A DNA stretch of 64,000 bases from Mytilus galloprovincialis (Eukaryota > Mollusca > Bivalvia > Mytilida > Mytilidae), in the NCBI RefSeq assembly GCF_965363235.1, contig NC_134845.1, positions 29,266,524 to 29,330,523 of the forward strand. Reading direction: 5' to 3'. The position numbers and the translations under genes were made by a program. Positions 25,871 through 37,399 of the stretch are shown here, piece by piece. The notes under the pieces are model-generated. The model was not told the DNA's origin, did not search any database, and saw nothing but the letters and a program-made list of their open reading frames with translations. Position 1 is the stretch's first letter. Every line of letters begins with the position of its first letter.

Positions 25871-26304
25871 TTTGTATATTATGATCGTGCAAGGCCTACC
25901 TGTCTATCAGGTTGGGTTGACCAGACCTTGGCATCATTTCATGGATAACTGACTAAGGTTATTGTATAGTTACTTGTTGAGTTTGTTTCTCAGATACTAT
26001 AGTATTAGTTGCATGGTGTGTTAGTGACTTAAAACAATTTATATGGGGTCAGTAAATTTGTTAGCTTTAATTATGTTTTGTGAACTTATTTCAACCTTTC
26101 ATCAAATATACATAGTCACCACGTGTAGTTCTTTAACCAATCATTTATCTATAAATCTATATGAGGTAAGATAAAGAATGATACATGGCAAAATCCGTAT
26201 CGCATGATGTATCACAACGAGAAACCAAAATCAGTCCCTAGTGTCGAATGTCACGAGTGTCGAATGTCCAGAGTGTTGATATTGGACGATATATGATATT
26301 GCTA

Positions 26305-26600
26305 TAACAAGATGTGATATGAATGCCAATGAGACAACTCTCCATTCGAGTCACAATATATACTTATTTAGCACTCATGTTAAAAACATTATCAAGAAGT
26401 GATCAAATCAACGGCTTGATTGATGAACTTACAATTCAATAAACGAACAGAATACCATATACAACAACACACTAAAACCACTGAATTACAGGCTCCTGAC
26501 TTGTGACAGGGATTAAACATGTAAGCTAAAACCACTTAATTACAGGCTCCTGACTTGGGACAGGGATTAAACATGTAGACAGGCGTCCAAACCTACCATA
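26305..26600 (-). repeat. family A fragments with a 54-bp tandem duplication
   Basis: 26305-26355 holds the GCCAATGAGACAACTCTCCA end of the family. 26470-26577 holds two tandem copies of a 54-bp stretch containing ATTACAGGCTCCTGACTTG, the other end of the same family (compare 50.44 kb, reversed). Confidence 0.6.
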
Positions 26601-28930
26601 ACCTGGGACAGCACAAAACAATAAAAACAATAACGAAAAACAAATACCATTTGTTTTATTATGCTTTTTCTGCAGTATCCATTTTTCTTTTGACATCATA
26701 GTTAAGTTGACATCATTTTGATATCATTATTGAATTTACATAGAAGATGTAAGATTCTTTTGCCGTATGTTTTGGTGAAATAATTTTGTATGTAAAATAC
26801 ATTTCATATTTAAAATATGTTCTTATGCAAATAAAAGGGAACAGATATTGGCTCTATTTATATCTCCTTTTTCTGGTATAGTTCCGAGTCTTGTATCAAA
26901 ACAAGTTAATACTTTTAGCATGAAAGATAAATACATGTATACATAATTTTAATTAACCTATCATTTTACATGTAAGGAGTAATAATTATTGTATATTTGT
27001 GCTAGAACTGGCAGAAAGAAATAAGATGGACACTTATATGTTAACATAAAATAATAATGTAAAGTTTAACTTACTTTAACATAGTTTGCGATGAAGTCCA
27101 TGTAGGCAATAGACATGTAATAAGCTATTTATTCATCATATTTTCAACATAATTTAAAGATTTGAGTTATTACCGAATAGCTTTTAAATGCAATGCCAAT
27201 AGAAAATTTTAAATCGATTCATACATGTATCATACAATGGTTTTATTTAACCTTCATTGTTGTCAGATTAAGAAGTGTATAATATTGACATTTCGAATTT
27301 GAAATAGTTGAATTTTTAAGAAATAGGTTAAGTTGGTCAAGCCTTAGTTATATATGTACGACCAAATAAAGTAAGAATATTATGTCCGTTTATAAATAGT
27401 TCGTCCAAATTTATAGTGACCAAATTAAATGTCAGATAAGTTGAAGTTATAACCTAGCATGAGATTCTTCTTTACGTAGTCGTCGTTTTGATTATATACT
27501 GAAATCCAACAACAATAACAATAAAGAATATAGATACGTATATTTTCAAGCTCACCACAAATATTGTTGATACAATACTTTGATGTTATTATACAAGAAT
27601 ATAGGTATGAAGTATGGTATAGATTTCATCATAATATTGCAAGAATTGTACACGTGACATCGTTTGCAACCCACAGACTGAAACTAAAATTCAACAAATT
27701 CACTCACTCAGAGTGTCGCAAACAAAACCACTTAGTAATAACAGAACCACCAGATGTTGGCCGATTTACGCAATTGAAATAATGTCAAAGAATAAACTAG
27801 TTGTATATTTCACAGTCCATGGGTTTCCTTTGTAGAAAACTGACTCCCTGAGGTGTTGATCGGTTTTGTAAATTGTTGTTACTTTGTTTAGCTTTTGTTT
27901 CTTTTAGATTGCATTTTTAAAATGATGTTTATCCATAAATGGGGCCGGTTTATATACAGTTTATTTTTTCACTTCTATGTGGTAGTAAACTACATGTATT
28001 CTCAGCATTTTCGCATGAAAAATAGTGGTTGCCTCGTTAACATTGTCTACATTATCTACAACTGTTGTAGTGTTGGCCTGTTCTAAGTCGTATAAAAAAA
28101 TCTGCGTCTAGTTGTTTATAGCTTATGTATATTTTGAATGTTTTTTGGTGGAACATCAGATTTTTTTTGTACTGCGATGATGTTATGGAAGTCAATCAAT
28201 CCACAGTTAAAATGTATGGTATTATGTAGTTATGTACAGAAAAATTAGCAACAACTAAATCAAAATGAAACCCATTGATCGGATGTTTTGGGGGAAAAAA
28301 CAATCAATTGACAAAATATTTTATACTGATTTTATTCACATAATGCAACAATGTGTTGTCATCTCCTATATCGAAGTTTTGCGATATGTAAAATAATGTA
28401 TGGATTTAAAATCATGATCTAGTATGCTTCAAAACTAGTTTCCCTCTTGTGGTTTACATGTAACAATATTGAATTGTTTTCAATCTAAAAAAATGTTTCC
28501 TTTTTTTGAAATAATTTATACAAGTGTGAATGGACTTCTGAAATATTATGTTGTCTGGGATTTCTTCTTATTAATTTTCAATAATGATTACCATCCAACC
28601 TTAATGACAACAGAAGATAATATAATATAAAACAAATAAATTTACCACGCATGTAAAATACGTATAATAAAAGTCCGCTCAAATATCTATTTTTTTAAAT
28701 GAAACAAAATTTGAAAATACATTTCAAGACAATTTACTACTTCTTCAGATGTGATATCAATTACTATACTAGCTATAATTTCGAAGGATGATCTTTGAAA
28801 ACATACTTAATAATAGCTTACTCTTCTTAGAACAACATTTTATAAACACTGCAGTATACATCGCAAAAAAATGTTACTATCAGTTAGATTTACAAATAAC
28901 ACCAGCATCCATAACATATATAAAGCATTT
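26600..28930. other. spacer without recognisable features
   Basis: No coding region or repeat could be supported here. Confidence 0.4.
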
Positions 28931-28934
28931 AAAT

Positions 28935-29290
28935 TCAATATTGAATGGAAACTGGGAATGTATCAAAGAGACCAAACTGAGTAAAAAAAAACACAACTGA
29001 ACACCATCATTAGGCCTTCAACACAGCTAGAAAATACCGCACCCAGAGGCGAACTTCAGCTGGACCCTAAACACAAATGTGTACAAGTCTCAGTGAAAAA
29101 GAACGCCATACTAAACCTCTTATCATATAAATGAATTAAAATTAAAAAAAATTACAAGACTTACAAAAGGCGGGGTAAAACACGTTAAATGAGATCTCAA
29201 CTCAATACCTCTAGCCAATCAAGTTTATATAAACACACAGTAATACGCACATAATACAAGTACTGAAATTATTTTATTATTCTGACTGGA
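28935..29290 (+). repeat. dispersed repeat family C copy
   Basis: Landmarks are GGAAACTGGGAATGTATCAA, CCGCACCCAGAGGCGAACTT and ACCTCTAGCCAATCAAG. Related copies lie at 53.25-53.37 and 58.5-59.0 kb. Confidence 0.6.
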
Positions 29291-30037
29291 GGTCTGAAAA
29301 TATGGCCAATATATATCCAATATATTGAAAAAACTTTGCATAAAATTTTTTAAAAAAAATGGACCTTACTTAAAACTGATGTCGAACGAATTATCTCAAA
29401 CAAAGTGGATCAATATCCAGAGAATTTCTGTCACACAGGTACTAATGGAATTTCTAAAACTTTCGGTTGTTTGAGAGTTTTTAATGTCGGGTTGTGACTG
29501 AGGTGAAGGGGAAACCCATACAATTAAAAAAAAAAACATGATATTACTTTGCTTGTTTTAATTTTCATGTGCACTCAAGATTATTTGTAATTTATAAAAA
29601 AAAAAATTAAAAAAAATGATATTGGTTTTCTTTAATTAAATTTGGTTAACATATATTTTAAAATTTATCTGGTTAATGTCGTATTTTAGCCGCCAAAATA
29701 AAAAAGCAAATGTTATGGAGCTACGAATAACTTTGAATGCAGGCACACAATAAAGTTCTTCCAAGAATAATCCTGAAGACCAGAAATGGAAAACTGAGAT
29801 ATGATACTCGGATATATCCAAATATAATAGCATATAATTTCCAAAAACCTTAAAAACTTATCAATTCAAGCCTTTTATTTGATTACCTTGTCAATTTATA
29901 GGACGATTTGCAAAGGAAATTATCAAATAAAATATTTTGCAATGACGATGCACAATTTTGAAAGCAATCTACATTCAAGGTCAATAATGTAAATGACTAT
30001 CAATCTACGTATCGCTGGAATTTTGATAAGATACTAA

Positions 30038-30045
30038 TATAAATA
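30038..30045 (+). promoter_or_regulatory. TATA box of the ependymin-related gene
   Basis: TATAAATA lies 49 bp before the ATG at 30087. A start about 30 bp downstream of it would leave a 5' untranslated leader of roughly 15-20 nt. Consistent with a strongly expressed secreted-protein gene, but the start site itself cannot be seen. Confidence 0.55.
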
Positions 30046-30086
30046 CCCTGGTTAACGTTAAATTAAAAGGCAATACAGTAATTACT

Positions 30087-33000
30087 ATGGCTAAACCAGT
30101 AATGTTAACTATAACCGTCTTCGCCGTTTTTGTTCAGTTAGCATACTCTTGTTGTGGACCTGCCCAGTGGGAAGGATATGAGGGTGTGTCTGTAGGATTG
30201 AAGGTCAATGGAACAGTTGAAGAGGGTACAGTAAGTATATTTTATTTTATTTTGCATGAAGCAATGATTGCTTTTAAAGTAAAGGAGTAGGTTCAGTAAG
30301 ACCCCTTTTCGGCCCCAAAATATAGCAGTTTTACAAAATTGTTAAAATGTAAACCTTTAGTTATTTATTGGACAGTAAAATGCTTCTGCTACATAAATAT
30401 GGGCTGTTTTTGACAATACAATGCACATATATCCGGTACTAGCACCATTAAGTCATACTAAATTACTCATGTTACTGAAATCCTCATAATTCTAGCATTT
30501 TAGTTAAATTTTAGACGGTTTTCGTGTAAAACGAAAGTGGCCGCATTCGTGTTCATCCTTAATATTGAAATGTTAGTTGTATTTTATGATAATACATAAC
30601 ATATATAAAGGTTGAGGATGAACACGGATGCGGCCACATTCATTTTTACCAAACACCATCTGAAAAGTGACATTTTTCGGCATATTAGGTAGATTTTTCA
30701 TATTTGAGCTTGAATCGGTTCGTTTTTAATGACTAAATCTGTTAAAATCTTTCACATAAACTAATTAATCCAAATAAAATAGACACTTACATGTAAGTGT
30801 TTAAAAAGTGGTCAAAAACTTTCGTCAGATGAACCTGAAATTTGAGGCCAAAATCGGTCCTTACCGGACCTACTCCTTTAAAAGTAATAAAATATATATA
30901 CGAAACAAAATATGATAAACAGAACCATGTCTGTCAAAGTATATTAATATCGTAATGACATTGATTTAATTGTTAGCTCGCCTACTTGGCCCTTCCAAGT
31001 GACCGATTCTCATCACTTGGCGTCCGTCGTCGTCGTCGTTGTTTACTTTTCACATTTTGAACATCTTCTAGAGAACCACTGAGTGGAATGGAACCAAATA
31101 TGTCATAAATGTTCCTTGTGAGGTGCTTACCAAGTGTTGTTAGTAACTTACTGTATAGGCGATCCATCAAATGATGGCCACCAGCGGGGGACTAAGTTTA
31201 ACATATAGGACCCTAAGGGAAATACATACAAATGTCTTCTTTATGAGAACCACTTAATGGAATGACACCAAACTTAGCATGCATATTCTTTATGAGGGGC
31301 TGACCATGTGTTGTTACTTTGTAGCTGATCCATCATTCCAGATGGCCGCCAGCTGGGGAGTTAGTTTAACATGGGACCCTATGGGAAATACATACCAATG
31401 TCTTCGTTTAGAAAACCACAGAATGGAATGAGGCCAAACATAGCATGAACGTTCCTTTTAAGGTGCTGACCAAGTGTTGTTACTATGTAGCCGATCCATC
31501 ATCCACGATGGTCGTTAGATTGGGATTTGGTTTAACATAGGACCTTAAGGGAACTACATACAGATGTATTCGTTTAGAGAACCACTGCATGGAATGAAAC
31601 ATATAATGTATGTTCCTTATGAGGTGATGACCAAGTGTTGTTACTTTGTATCCGATCCATCATCAAAGATGGCCACCAGCGGGGGACTAAGTTTAAAATA
31701 GGACCCTAAGGGAAATACATACAAATGTCTTCTTTATGAGAACCACTGAATGGAATGAAACCAAACATATCATGAATGTTCCTTATGAGGTGCTTACTAA
31801 GTGTTGTTACTTTATAGCTTATCCATCACCCAAGATGGCCACCAACGAGGGACTTAGTTTAACATAGGACGCTATTAGCAAATAAATACAAATGTCTTCT
31901 TTAAGGGAACCACTAAATGGGATGAAAGCAAACATAGCAATATTAAACCAAATTTGGCCTCGAACACTGTTATAAGAATCTGTTATGATTTTTATCTTTT
32001 TTTATATGATTTCAAAAACCCAAGTAGAGTCCGGTGAGCGACACATGCCCTTGAGAGCCTCTAGTTTATAGATTCGAAGATACAAAGCACCACACAATGT
32101 AATACCTTTAAATAAATATATCGATCACCTTTTGTTAAATTCGGTTAAATTTGCACTATCTCAAAGGAACCATTACGTAATTTTTTGGTTCAATCGGTAT
32201 GAAGAAAAACATTCAATGTGTATTTTAACTATACGATGGCTTAACTATATAGTAAGTAGTCGCTGGAAAATGTTATAAATATTACAAATCAAGGAATATT
32301 ATATAATCTACTTTGAATACTTTAGGGACTTCTGAATATGTCAGTTGATGCCAATATAAACAAAATAGTCATCAGAGGATATAGTTTGTGGAACGGTCAG
32401 CAACAAGTTAAACAGCATCTTCTCTACGATTATTCAGCTGTAAGTCTATATTACAACACAAGGGCGAATGATACCCGTGGGATATTAAAAATCAACAAGT
32501 CGGGGAAAAAAACTGATAACGTCATGGCTAACAAAAGAGACATCAAAAAGACAAACAAGTTTTAAACAGCTAAAAAACGATTAATAACTTACTCAAGAAA
32601 ATTATATACAGTTAAAAAACGCTACATAAAAAACTCAAGTCTGAGCAACACGAGTTTAACAAAAAAAAACGAATTCGATTCAGACGATAAGTTGATAATA
32701 CTTCAATATCCTGGACGATACGTTACGTGGTAAACACAAATTCGTACAAAATTCTTTTCAAATTTTGTCGTATATCAAACAGAATTTACCCCTTAAAGCA
32801 CGAAGTTCCCATTACAAAGAAACTTAATTTTATCTGCGGTTTGGACTTATTATAATCTATCAAATTTAAACCGAACTATTATGTGTATTCGTTAATATAT
32901 ACGCAGCTTTTATACGTGTGCATGTAAAACAAATTTCCCTGTAGCGGGGTCTGAATACAGCACTAACAACATTTCCCAAAAGGCCAAAAGAGTGAAAAAA

Positions 33001-36000
33001 GTATATTTTAACAAAACGCATTTGACTAACAAGTCGAACAACTCATGTTATTCCATATTGGTATTATTTTAGTAGGTTTCTTTATATGAATTGGATTTTG
33101 AATAAAAAAGCATATTCACCTGAGAAAGTGTTATTCACCGCGCTAAACGTCACGCGCTTTTACATGCATGCAACGTTATGGTAAAATGTTTCATGTAAAA
33201 AAAATTGGTATATGTTTGTCATTAAATACATTTTCTTCTCTCGGAATATGGAATAAAACAATTACTGTCTTTTGTTTCGGTAAATATGGGGTTTTATTGA
33301 CTTTTGAAAAACTGATATTCACTTCGGCCGTCGGCCTCAGTGAATATCATTTTTCAAAAGTCAATAAAACCGCATATTTACCTCATCAAAAGACAGTAAT
33401 TGTATATTATTATACCTTACATATATTTTAAACAATTCTATTGGGTGAAACGTTATCACGTGACATGGAATAATTCAGTTGTTTTTCATTCAATTGCAAG
33501 GAAGGACGAATAACCCTAAAAATTTGCACCAGCGGTGAATAACCCTATTATTCACCGGTGAATAACCTTTTCAGTTTGTTGATTTGTACTTGAGTTACCT
33601 CCCATGAAAATGACGTCACAGACGTAAATAAACAAAATGGCAGCGTTCACGTTACACTGGAAGCCCACCGAGAGAAATGGAAATAAGGCAGTGGTCATGA
33701 AAAGAGTGCCAGCAGCCGTGTCTCTTATAAACGGTCCTTTTCAGGGCCATCAATATTTTACAAAAAGATTCTACCTTTGTTGTACATTCGAGAAATTCTA
33801 GAACACAAAGCCGTTAAAGGTATTTTCAGCTTGTGTGTTTGTGTTGACTGTTGTGTAAAGTCCAAAGAAGTGTTCGAAAGGCCTTTCCAATGTTAGTTCG
33901 GTATAATAAAACAATTGTGGTCCCTTAGAGTCGATGAATATCCAAAATTGTCAACCCTTAAAAGTTATTTCACTTCGGGCTGCGCCCTCAATGAAATAAC
34001 CTTCTCATGTTGACAATTTTGGATATTCACCTCTTCAACGGGCCATAATTGTATATTATTAAACCCTGCTTACTACCGTTTACGATTGCCAAAAAAAATT
34101 GACCACAAGATGTAATAAAATGGATCTTAATATTAATTTAACACCAAACAGAAAACAATAAACTTGTGGCAAAGATGTTAAACCACAAACATGAGGTGCA
34201 AACATAAGTACACCATATCCGGATTTCGACAATTAATATATAACTTCAGTGACGTTATGGATTACAATTGTATTTGGAAGGCCATATAATTTACCTCAAT
34301 TTTTATACATGTACGTGTGCATGTAAAACAAATGTCTTGGTAGAGGGGTCTAAATACAGCAAAAACAACATTTTCCAAAAGACCAAAAAAAGTGAAAAAG
34401 TATATTTTAACAAAACGCATTTGACTAGCAGGTCGAACAACTGGTGTTCTTAAACCCTGCTTACTACCATTTACGATTGCGAAATAAATTGATCACAAGA
34501 TGTAACAAAATGGATCTTTATATCAATTTAATACCAAACAGGAAACAATAAACTTGTAGCAAAGATGTTATACCACAAACATGAGGTGCAAACATAGTAC
34601 ACCATATCCGGATTTCGACAATTAATTACATTATGTCTCTTCCGTGACGCGAGGAATCAATACGGTATTTAGAAAGCCATGTGATTTACCTCAATCTAAG
34701 ATAGACTTTTGAATATATAAGAGTCGAGAAAGGATGAACGGATTATATAATCCGGAGGGAAAATATAAAACAAGCCCAAACGAAATAAATATAGACAAGT
34801 CTAACTTGAAAACAACGTTCAAACCTATGATATATAAGTCTGAAAATTACACCCAACAGTGTAAGAACTAGATTTTCTGCTGACAAATATTGGTCCGTTC
34901 CTCAGCGAGATTCGAACTCACGCCTTTGAAACACTACATCACTAATCGCTTAGCCTCATGTCCAGCGCTCTCTCACTATCTATATATATATATATATATA
35001 TATATCCGCTAGATTAAAACTGACGTGGAAAGGTAACACACGGCCAGCGAAAGCTCTTTTTATAAGAGCCCAGGTGGTCGTGTGGTCTAGCGGGACGGCT
35101 GCAGTGCAGGCGATTTGGTGTCACGATATCACAGTAGCATGGGTTCGAATCCCGGCGAGGGAAGAACCAAAAATTTGCGAAAGCAAATTTACAGATCTAA
35201 CATTGTTGGGTTGATGTTTAGACGAGTTGTATATATATATATATATTGCAGGCGAAAAGTTACAGTGTTTATTATGGTAAATGTTCGATTCGATAGAAGA
35301 CTTAGCGCCATATCCAGGGAAAGTTAACTGTGTGCCATGTGAGTTTGATTTTAATCAAATTAGAATACAGATCCTCTTCCCAGCTTTTCCTTGCAAGAAT
35401 CTGAAAACACTGATCTGTGAATCATTTCATTGGCCCTTGAAATTTCAGTATTTAATTTTTTGAAGATGTGTATTAATCCGACAAAACTAGTCTAAGAGTA
35501 TCTCAAAGCATCTTTAAATCAGGAAATAAAACCGAGCATTTTCATATCCTTGTAAGCAAAGCTTCAACACAGGATATGTATGACAGTTAGATTGGTTCAG
35601 TTTTTAGCTGCATTTTACAACCATCTTATAAATACAAATAGATAAAAATAAATTGCGAAATTGTCAATACATAAATTTAACTGTTCATTTAAGAAGACAA
35701 AAATGAAAGCAAATTAAAAATCTAGACTGCAAAGATTTGCAGAAGATACTTGCACACAGAATCGAAATATGTTTATCGTCCCACTTAGTGTTAAAATCAG
35801 AATTGTCTTAAAACATTCTCAGGAGAATGCTAATACAGTATATATAACTCGTTAAAGTAGATTAAGGAAATTATTTTTGTTATTCCAGCTGATGCTAAAC
35901 TGGTGCTTTCTACCTATTATGGTTTTGGTGATAATAAGTACGAGATTGATATTTATGAATTTATGGTAGATGGTAAGAAAATGCAAATGAGTTTCAATAA

Positions 36001-36737
36001 AGGAACATGTATTCCTGTTGGAGAACATCAGCAATTGGCCAATGGCTTTGCCGATATTAGCTTCATGGGGATCACAGAAGGAATAAAAGACCCAAAAGTG
36101 TTTGATATCCCACCGGAGTGCAATAGAGCGAGATCAGTTTCTCCGGTAAGTAAAAAGATTCTGCATGTACATCATGCATGTCAGAAGATGTGGTATGTGT
36201 GACAATGAGATAACTCTCTCATCCAAGTCACAATTTGTAAAAGAAAATCCTTATAGGTCAAAGTTCCGTCTTTAACACGGAACTTGGCTCTCACCGAACA
36301 GTAAGATATACAGTGCCAAAAATTGCATGTGTTAAACCATTCAAACAGGAAAACCAACGATCTACTCTATAAAAAATGAGAGACGAGAAACCCTTATAAA
36401 CCACATCAACAACAGACAACTGCTGAACATCAGATGTATGACTTAAAGGCGAAAGACGTGATTTGATCTTGTACTAATATACTTATATAAGTGAGATTGC
36501 AATTGAATCGGGATACTAATATTGGGCATAGCACTGAGATCGAAGTTCATTTCAATTATGATTGTTGGTAATGTTCACACACATGAGCAACTGAACCAAC
36601 CAGAGAAATGTGTTTATTTCTATTCATTATTACACTCAGTACCTCATTTTTTGGGATATTATGATTTTCTATTTATGTTTTAAAATATTTCGTTATTTCA
36701 GAGAATGCAGTATATTGAAAAGATTGGACATTTTTAA
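30087..36737 (+). CDS. ependymin-related secreted protein, four exons
   Basis: Exons: 30087-30230, about 32326-32439, 35889-36145 and 36702-36737, roughly 183 residues. Residues 1-21 are a signal peptide (LTITVFAVFVQLAYS) and the mature protein begins CCGPAQWEG, close to the CxxPxQWEG start of ependymin-related proteins. The middle has an LLYDY stretch. The C-terminal part has a C-I-P cysteine and IKDPKVFDIPPEC, matching the family's last conserved block. Ependymins are small secreted, hydrophobic-ligand and calcium-binding glycoproteins; molluscs have many. Donors GTAAGT follow exons 1, 2 and 3. Oddity: exon 2 ends in phase 0 at its strong donor, while exon 3 needs phase 1 to read DAKLVLSTYYGF. 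A weaker donor at 32444, a micro-exon or a sequence error would explain this. Introns hold an inverted-repeat element, tandem repeats, SINEs and palindromes. Family call firm; exact exon 2 end uncertain. Confidence 0.82.
30283..30882. mobile_element. family D inverted-repeat element in intron 1
   Basis: Left end AAAGGAGTAGGTTCAGTAAG and right end (reverse complement) AAAGGAGTAGGTCCGGTAAG are terminal inverted repeats that extend further. Flanks TAAAGT and AAAAGT may be a target duplication. The interior has a second inverted repeat around GTGGCCGCATTCGTGTTCAT. The copy at 14.0-14.6 kb lacks these outer ends. Non-autonomous. Confidence 0.7.
30965..32070. mobile_element. element with six ~165-bp tandem units, intron 1
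   Basis: One end has CTACTTGGCCCTTCCAAGTG and CACTTGGCGTCCGTCGTCG; the other ends GGTGAGCGACACATGCCC...CCTCTAGTTTAT. Between them are about six imperfect ~165-bp units (starts near 31075, 31250, 31414, 31580, 31741, 31908). Each has ACCACTGAATGGAATG, CATGAATGTTCC and usually a GATGGCCACCAG motif. The same ends surround different bodies at 38.45 and 50.73 kb. Confidence 0.75.
32450..32660 (+). repeat. family G copy, intron 2
   Basis: GGGCGAATGATACCCGTGGG, AAACTGATAACGTCATGGCT and AAAGACAAACAAG match the family G order. Frames reading from exon 2 into this copy are intron read-through. Confidence 0.55.
33258..33403. repeat. palindrome P1 with TTCG-N9-CTCA core
   Basis: The arms run from ACAATT to AATTGT, 146 bp in all, and pair at most positions. 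The central 17-mer (33323-33339) is TTCG GCCGTCGGC CTCA, itself a 3-bp GCC/GGC stem around GTC. The flanks TTCAC and GTGAA extend the stem. Just outside is AATAAAACAATT on the left and AATTGTATATTATTA on the right, shared with P2. No coding content. Confidence 0.85.
33911..34052. repeat. palindrome P2 with TTCG-N9-CTCA core
   Basis: The arms run from ACAATT to AATTGT (142 bp). The central 17-mer (33975-33991) is TTCG GGCTGCGCC CTCA, with a 3-bp GGC/GCC stem around TGC. The outer boundaries match P1, but the arm sequences are largely different, although they still pair. Both right arms keep an unpaired ACCTCATCAA or ACCTCTTCAA at the same place. Confidence 0.85.
34700..34985 (-). mobile_element. 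tRNA-derived SINE, intron 2
   Basis: On the minus strand the head has an A-box-like AGGCTAAGCGA and a B box AGTTCGAATC. The body carries ACACTGTTGGGTGTAATTTT, similar to the core of the SINE at 35.07 kb. It abuts a TA dinucleotide run (34979-35004). Confidence 0.65.
35065..35250 (+). mobile_element. tRNA-derived SINE, intron 2
   Basis: A box TGGTCTAGCGG and B box GGTTCGAATCC are both consensus. The body contains GCGAAAGCAAATTTACAG, CATTGTTGGGTTGATGTTTA and a TA-repeat tail. This is a molluscan SINE layout. It is not a functional tRNA gene because the acceptor stem and spacing do not fit. Its tail ends within intron 2. Confidence 0.8.
36178..36375 (-). repeat. family A copy, intron 3
   Basis: AGAAGATGTGGTATGTGTGA, AACTTGGCTCTCACCGAACA and CCATTCAAACAGGAAAACC follow in the reversed family order. 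The short frame continuing past exon 3 is read-through into this region. Confidence 0.65.
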
Positions 36738-37244
36738 GGTGAAAAAAACTAAAGAAATAACTTCAGTTACTTCAAAGATATATTGGTAGTGTGATGTTAT
36801 AAATATAATTTTGTTATTAAAACCTTAGAAATACCGACTAATGGCTACTAGGCCGATAAAGAGAATGAACGAGTTTAACAAGTTACCTAAAACAACAAGA
36901 ATAGTGAAGTGTTTGTTACTTTAGTTGGATGAGTTCCTACTACCTTCTAGTCCATATAGAAATCATTCACTTCGTAATATATATACATATACTACGCACT
37001 CATTGACAAGTACTAGTACTTGTATATCGGAAAAAATGTAAACGCAAAAAAGTAGAACCCAACATCAAACTGCTATAAGGTTTCTACATGATTGCTAGAA
37101 ATTCTTACAATAAATTAAAGAGAAACCAAAAGCTTAGTATAATTTTAAGAGGACAAAAGGTCTTGAACGTTGTAGTATTTCAAAAACCAATCCAAAGAAA
37201 TTTTGGTTAACCTTAAAGCAAAATAAAAACAAACACATCAAAGT

Positions 37245-37388
37245 ATGAGCGGACAACGAAATGTCCTTGTTCGTATGAACCCAGCCGAGCTATCTGATGC
37301 AGTGTTAGATCTTTTAAATAACACTTATTTTGATGGTGTAAATATAGACTTACTAGATACATTCATTTCGGAAGACGAAACTATTTAG
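37245..37388 (+). CDS. short open frame of 47 residues, unknown
   Basis: ATG at 37245 opens a frame encoding MSGQRNVLVRMN... rich in acidic and leucine residues (SDAVLDLLNN, DLLDTFISEDETI), ending TAG at 37386-37388. I do not recognise it. Its composition is more protein-like than the surrounding DNA, but it sits between LINE pieces and could be a fragment of a mobile element or a captured exon. Confidence 0.2.
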   Translation: MSGQRNVLVRMNPAELSDAVLDLLNNTYFDGVNIDLLDTFISEDETI

Positions 37389-37399
37389 ACACTAAAGAG

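Larger units (their letters stand above)
32908..34698 (+). repeat. X-Y-X-Y tandem duplication split by a 1-kb insertion
   Basis: Module X (GTGTGCATGTAAAACAAAT ... CATTTGACTA ... GTCGAACAACT) occurs at 32908-33048 and 34303-34450. Module Y (AAACCCTGCTTACTACC ... CCATATCCGGATTTCGACAA) occurs at about 34063-34300 and 34452-34698. X2 runs straight into Y2, but X1 and Y1 are separated by about 1.01 kb (33049-34062) that contains both palindromes described below. So a ~390-bp module was duplicated in tandem and then invaded. Confidence 0.75.

Noticed and set aside
35115-35327. 70-codon open frame and a possible tRNA gene
   Set aside because: The A and B boxes belong to a SINE head followed by SINE core and TA tail; no full tRNA fold.
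35903-36202. Separate gene at the ependymin-related exon 3
   Set aside because: The frame is exon 3 read past its donor into intron 3; a GTAAGT at 36146 ends the exon.
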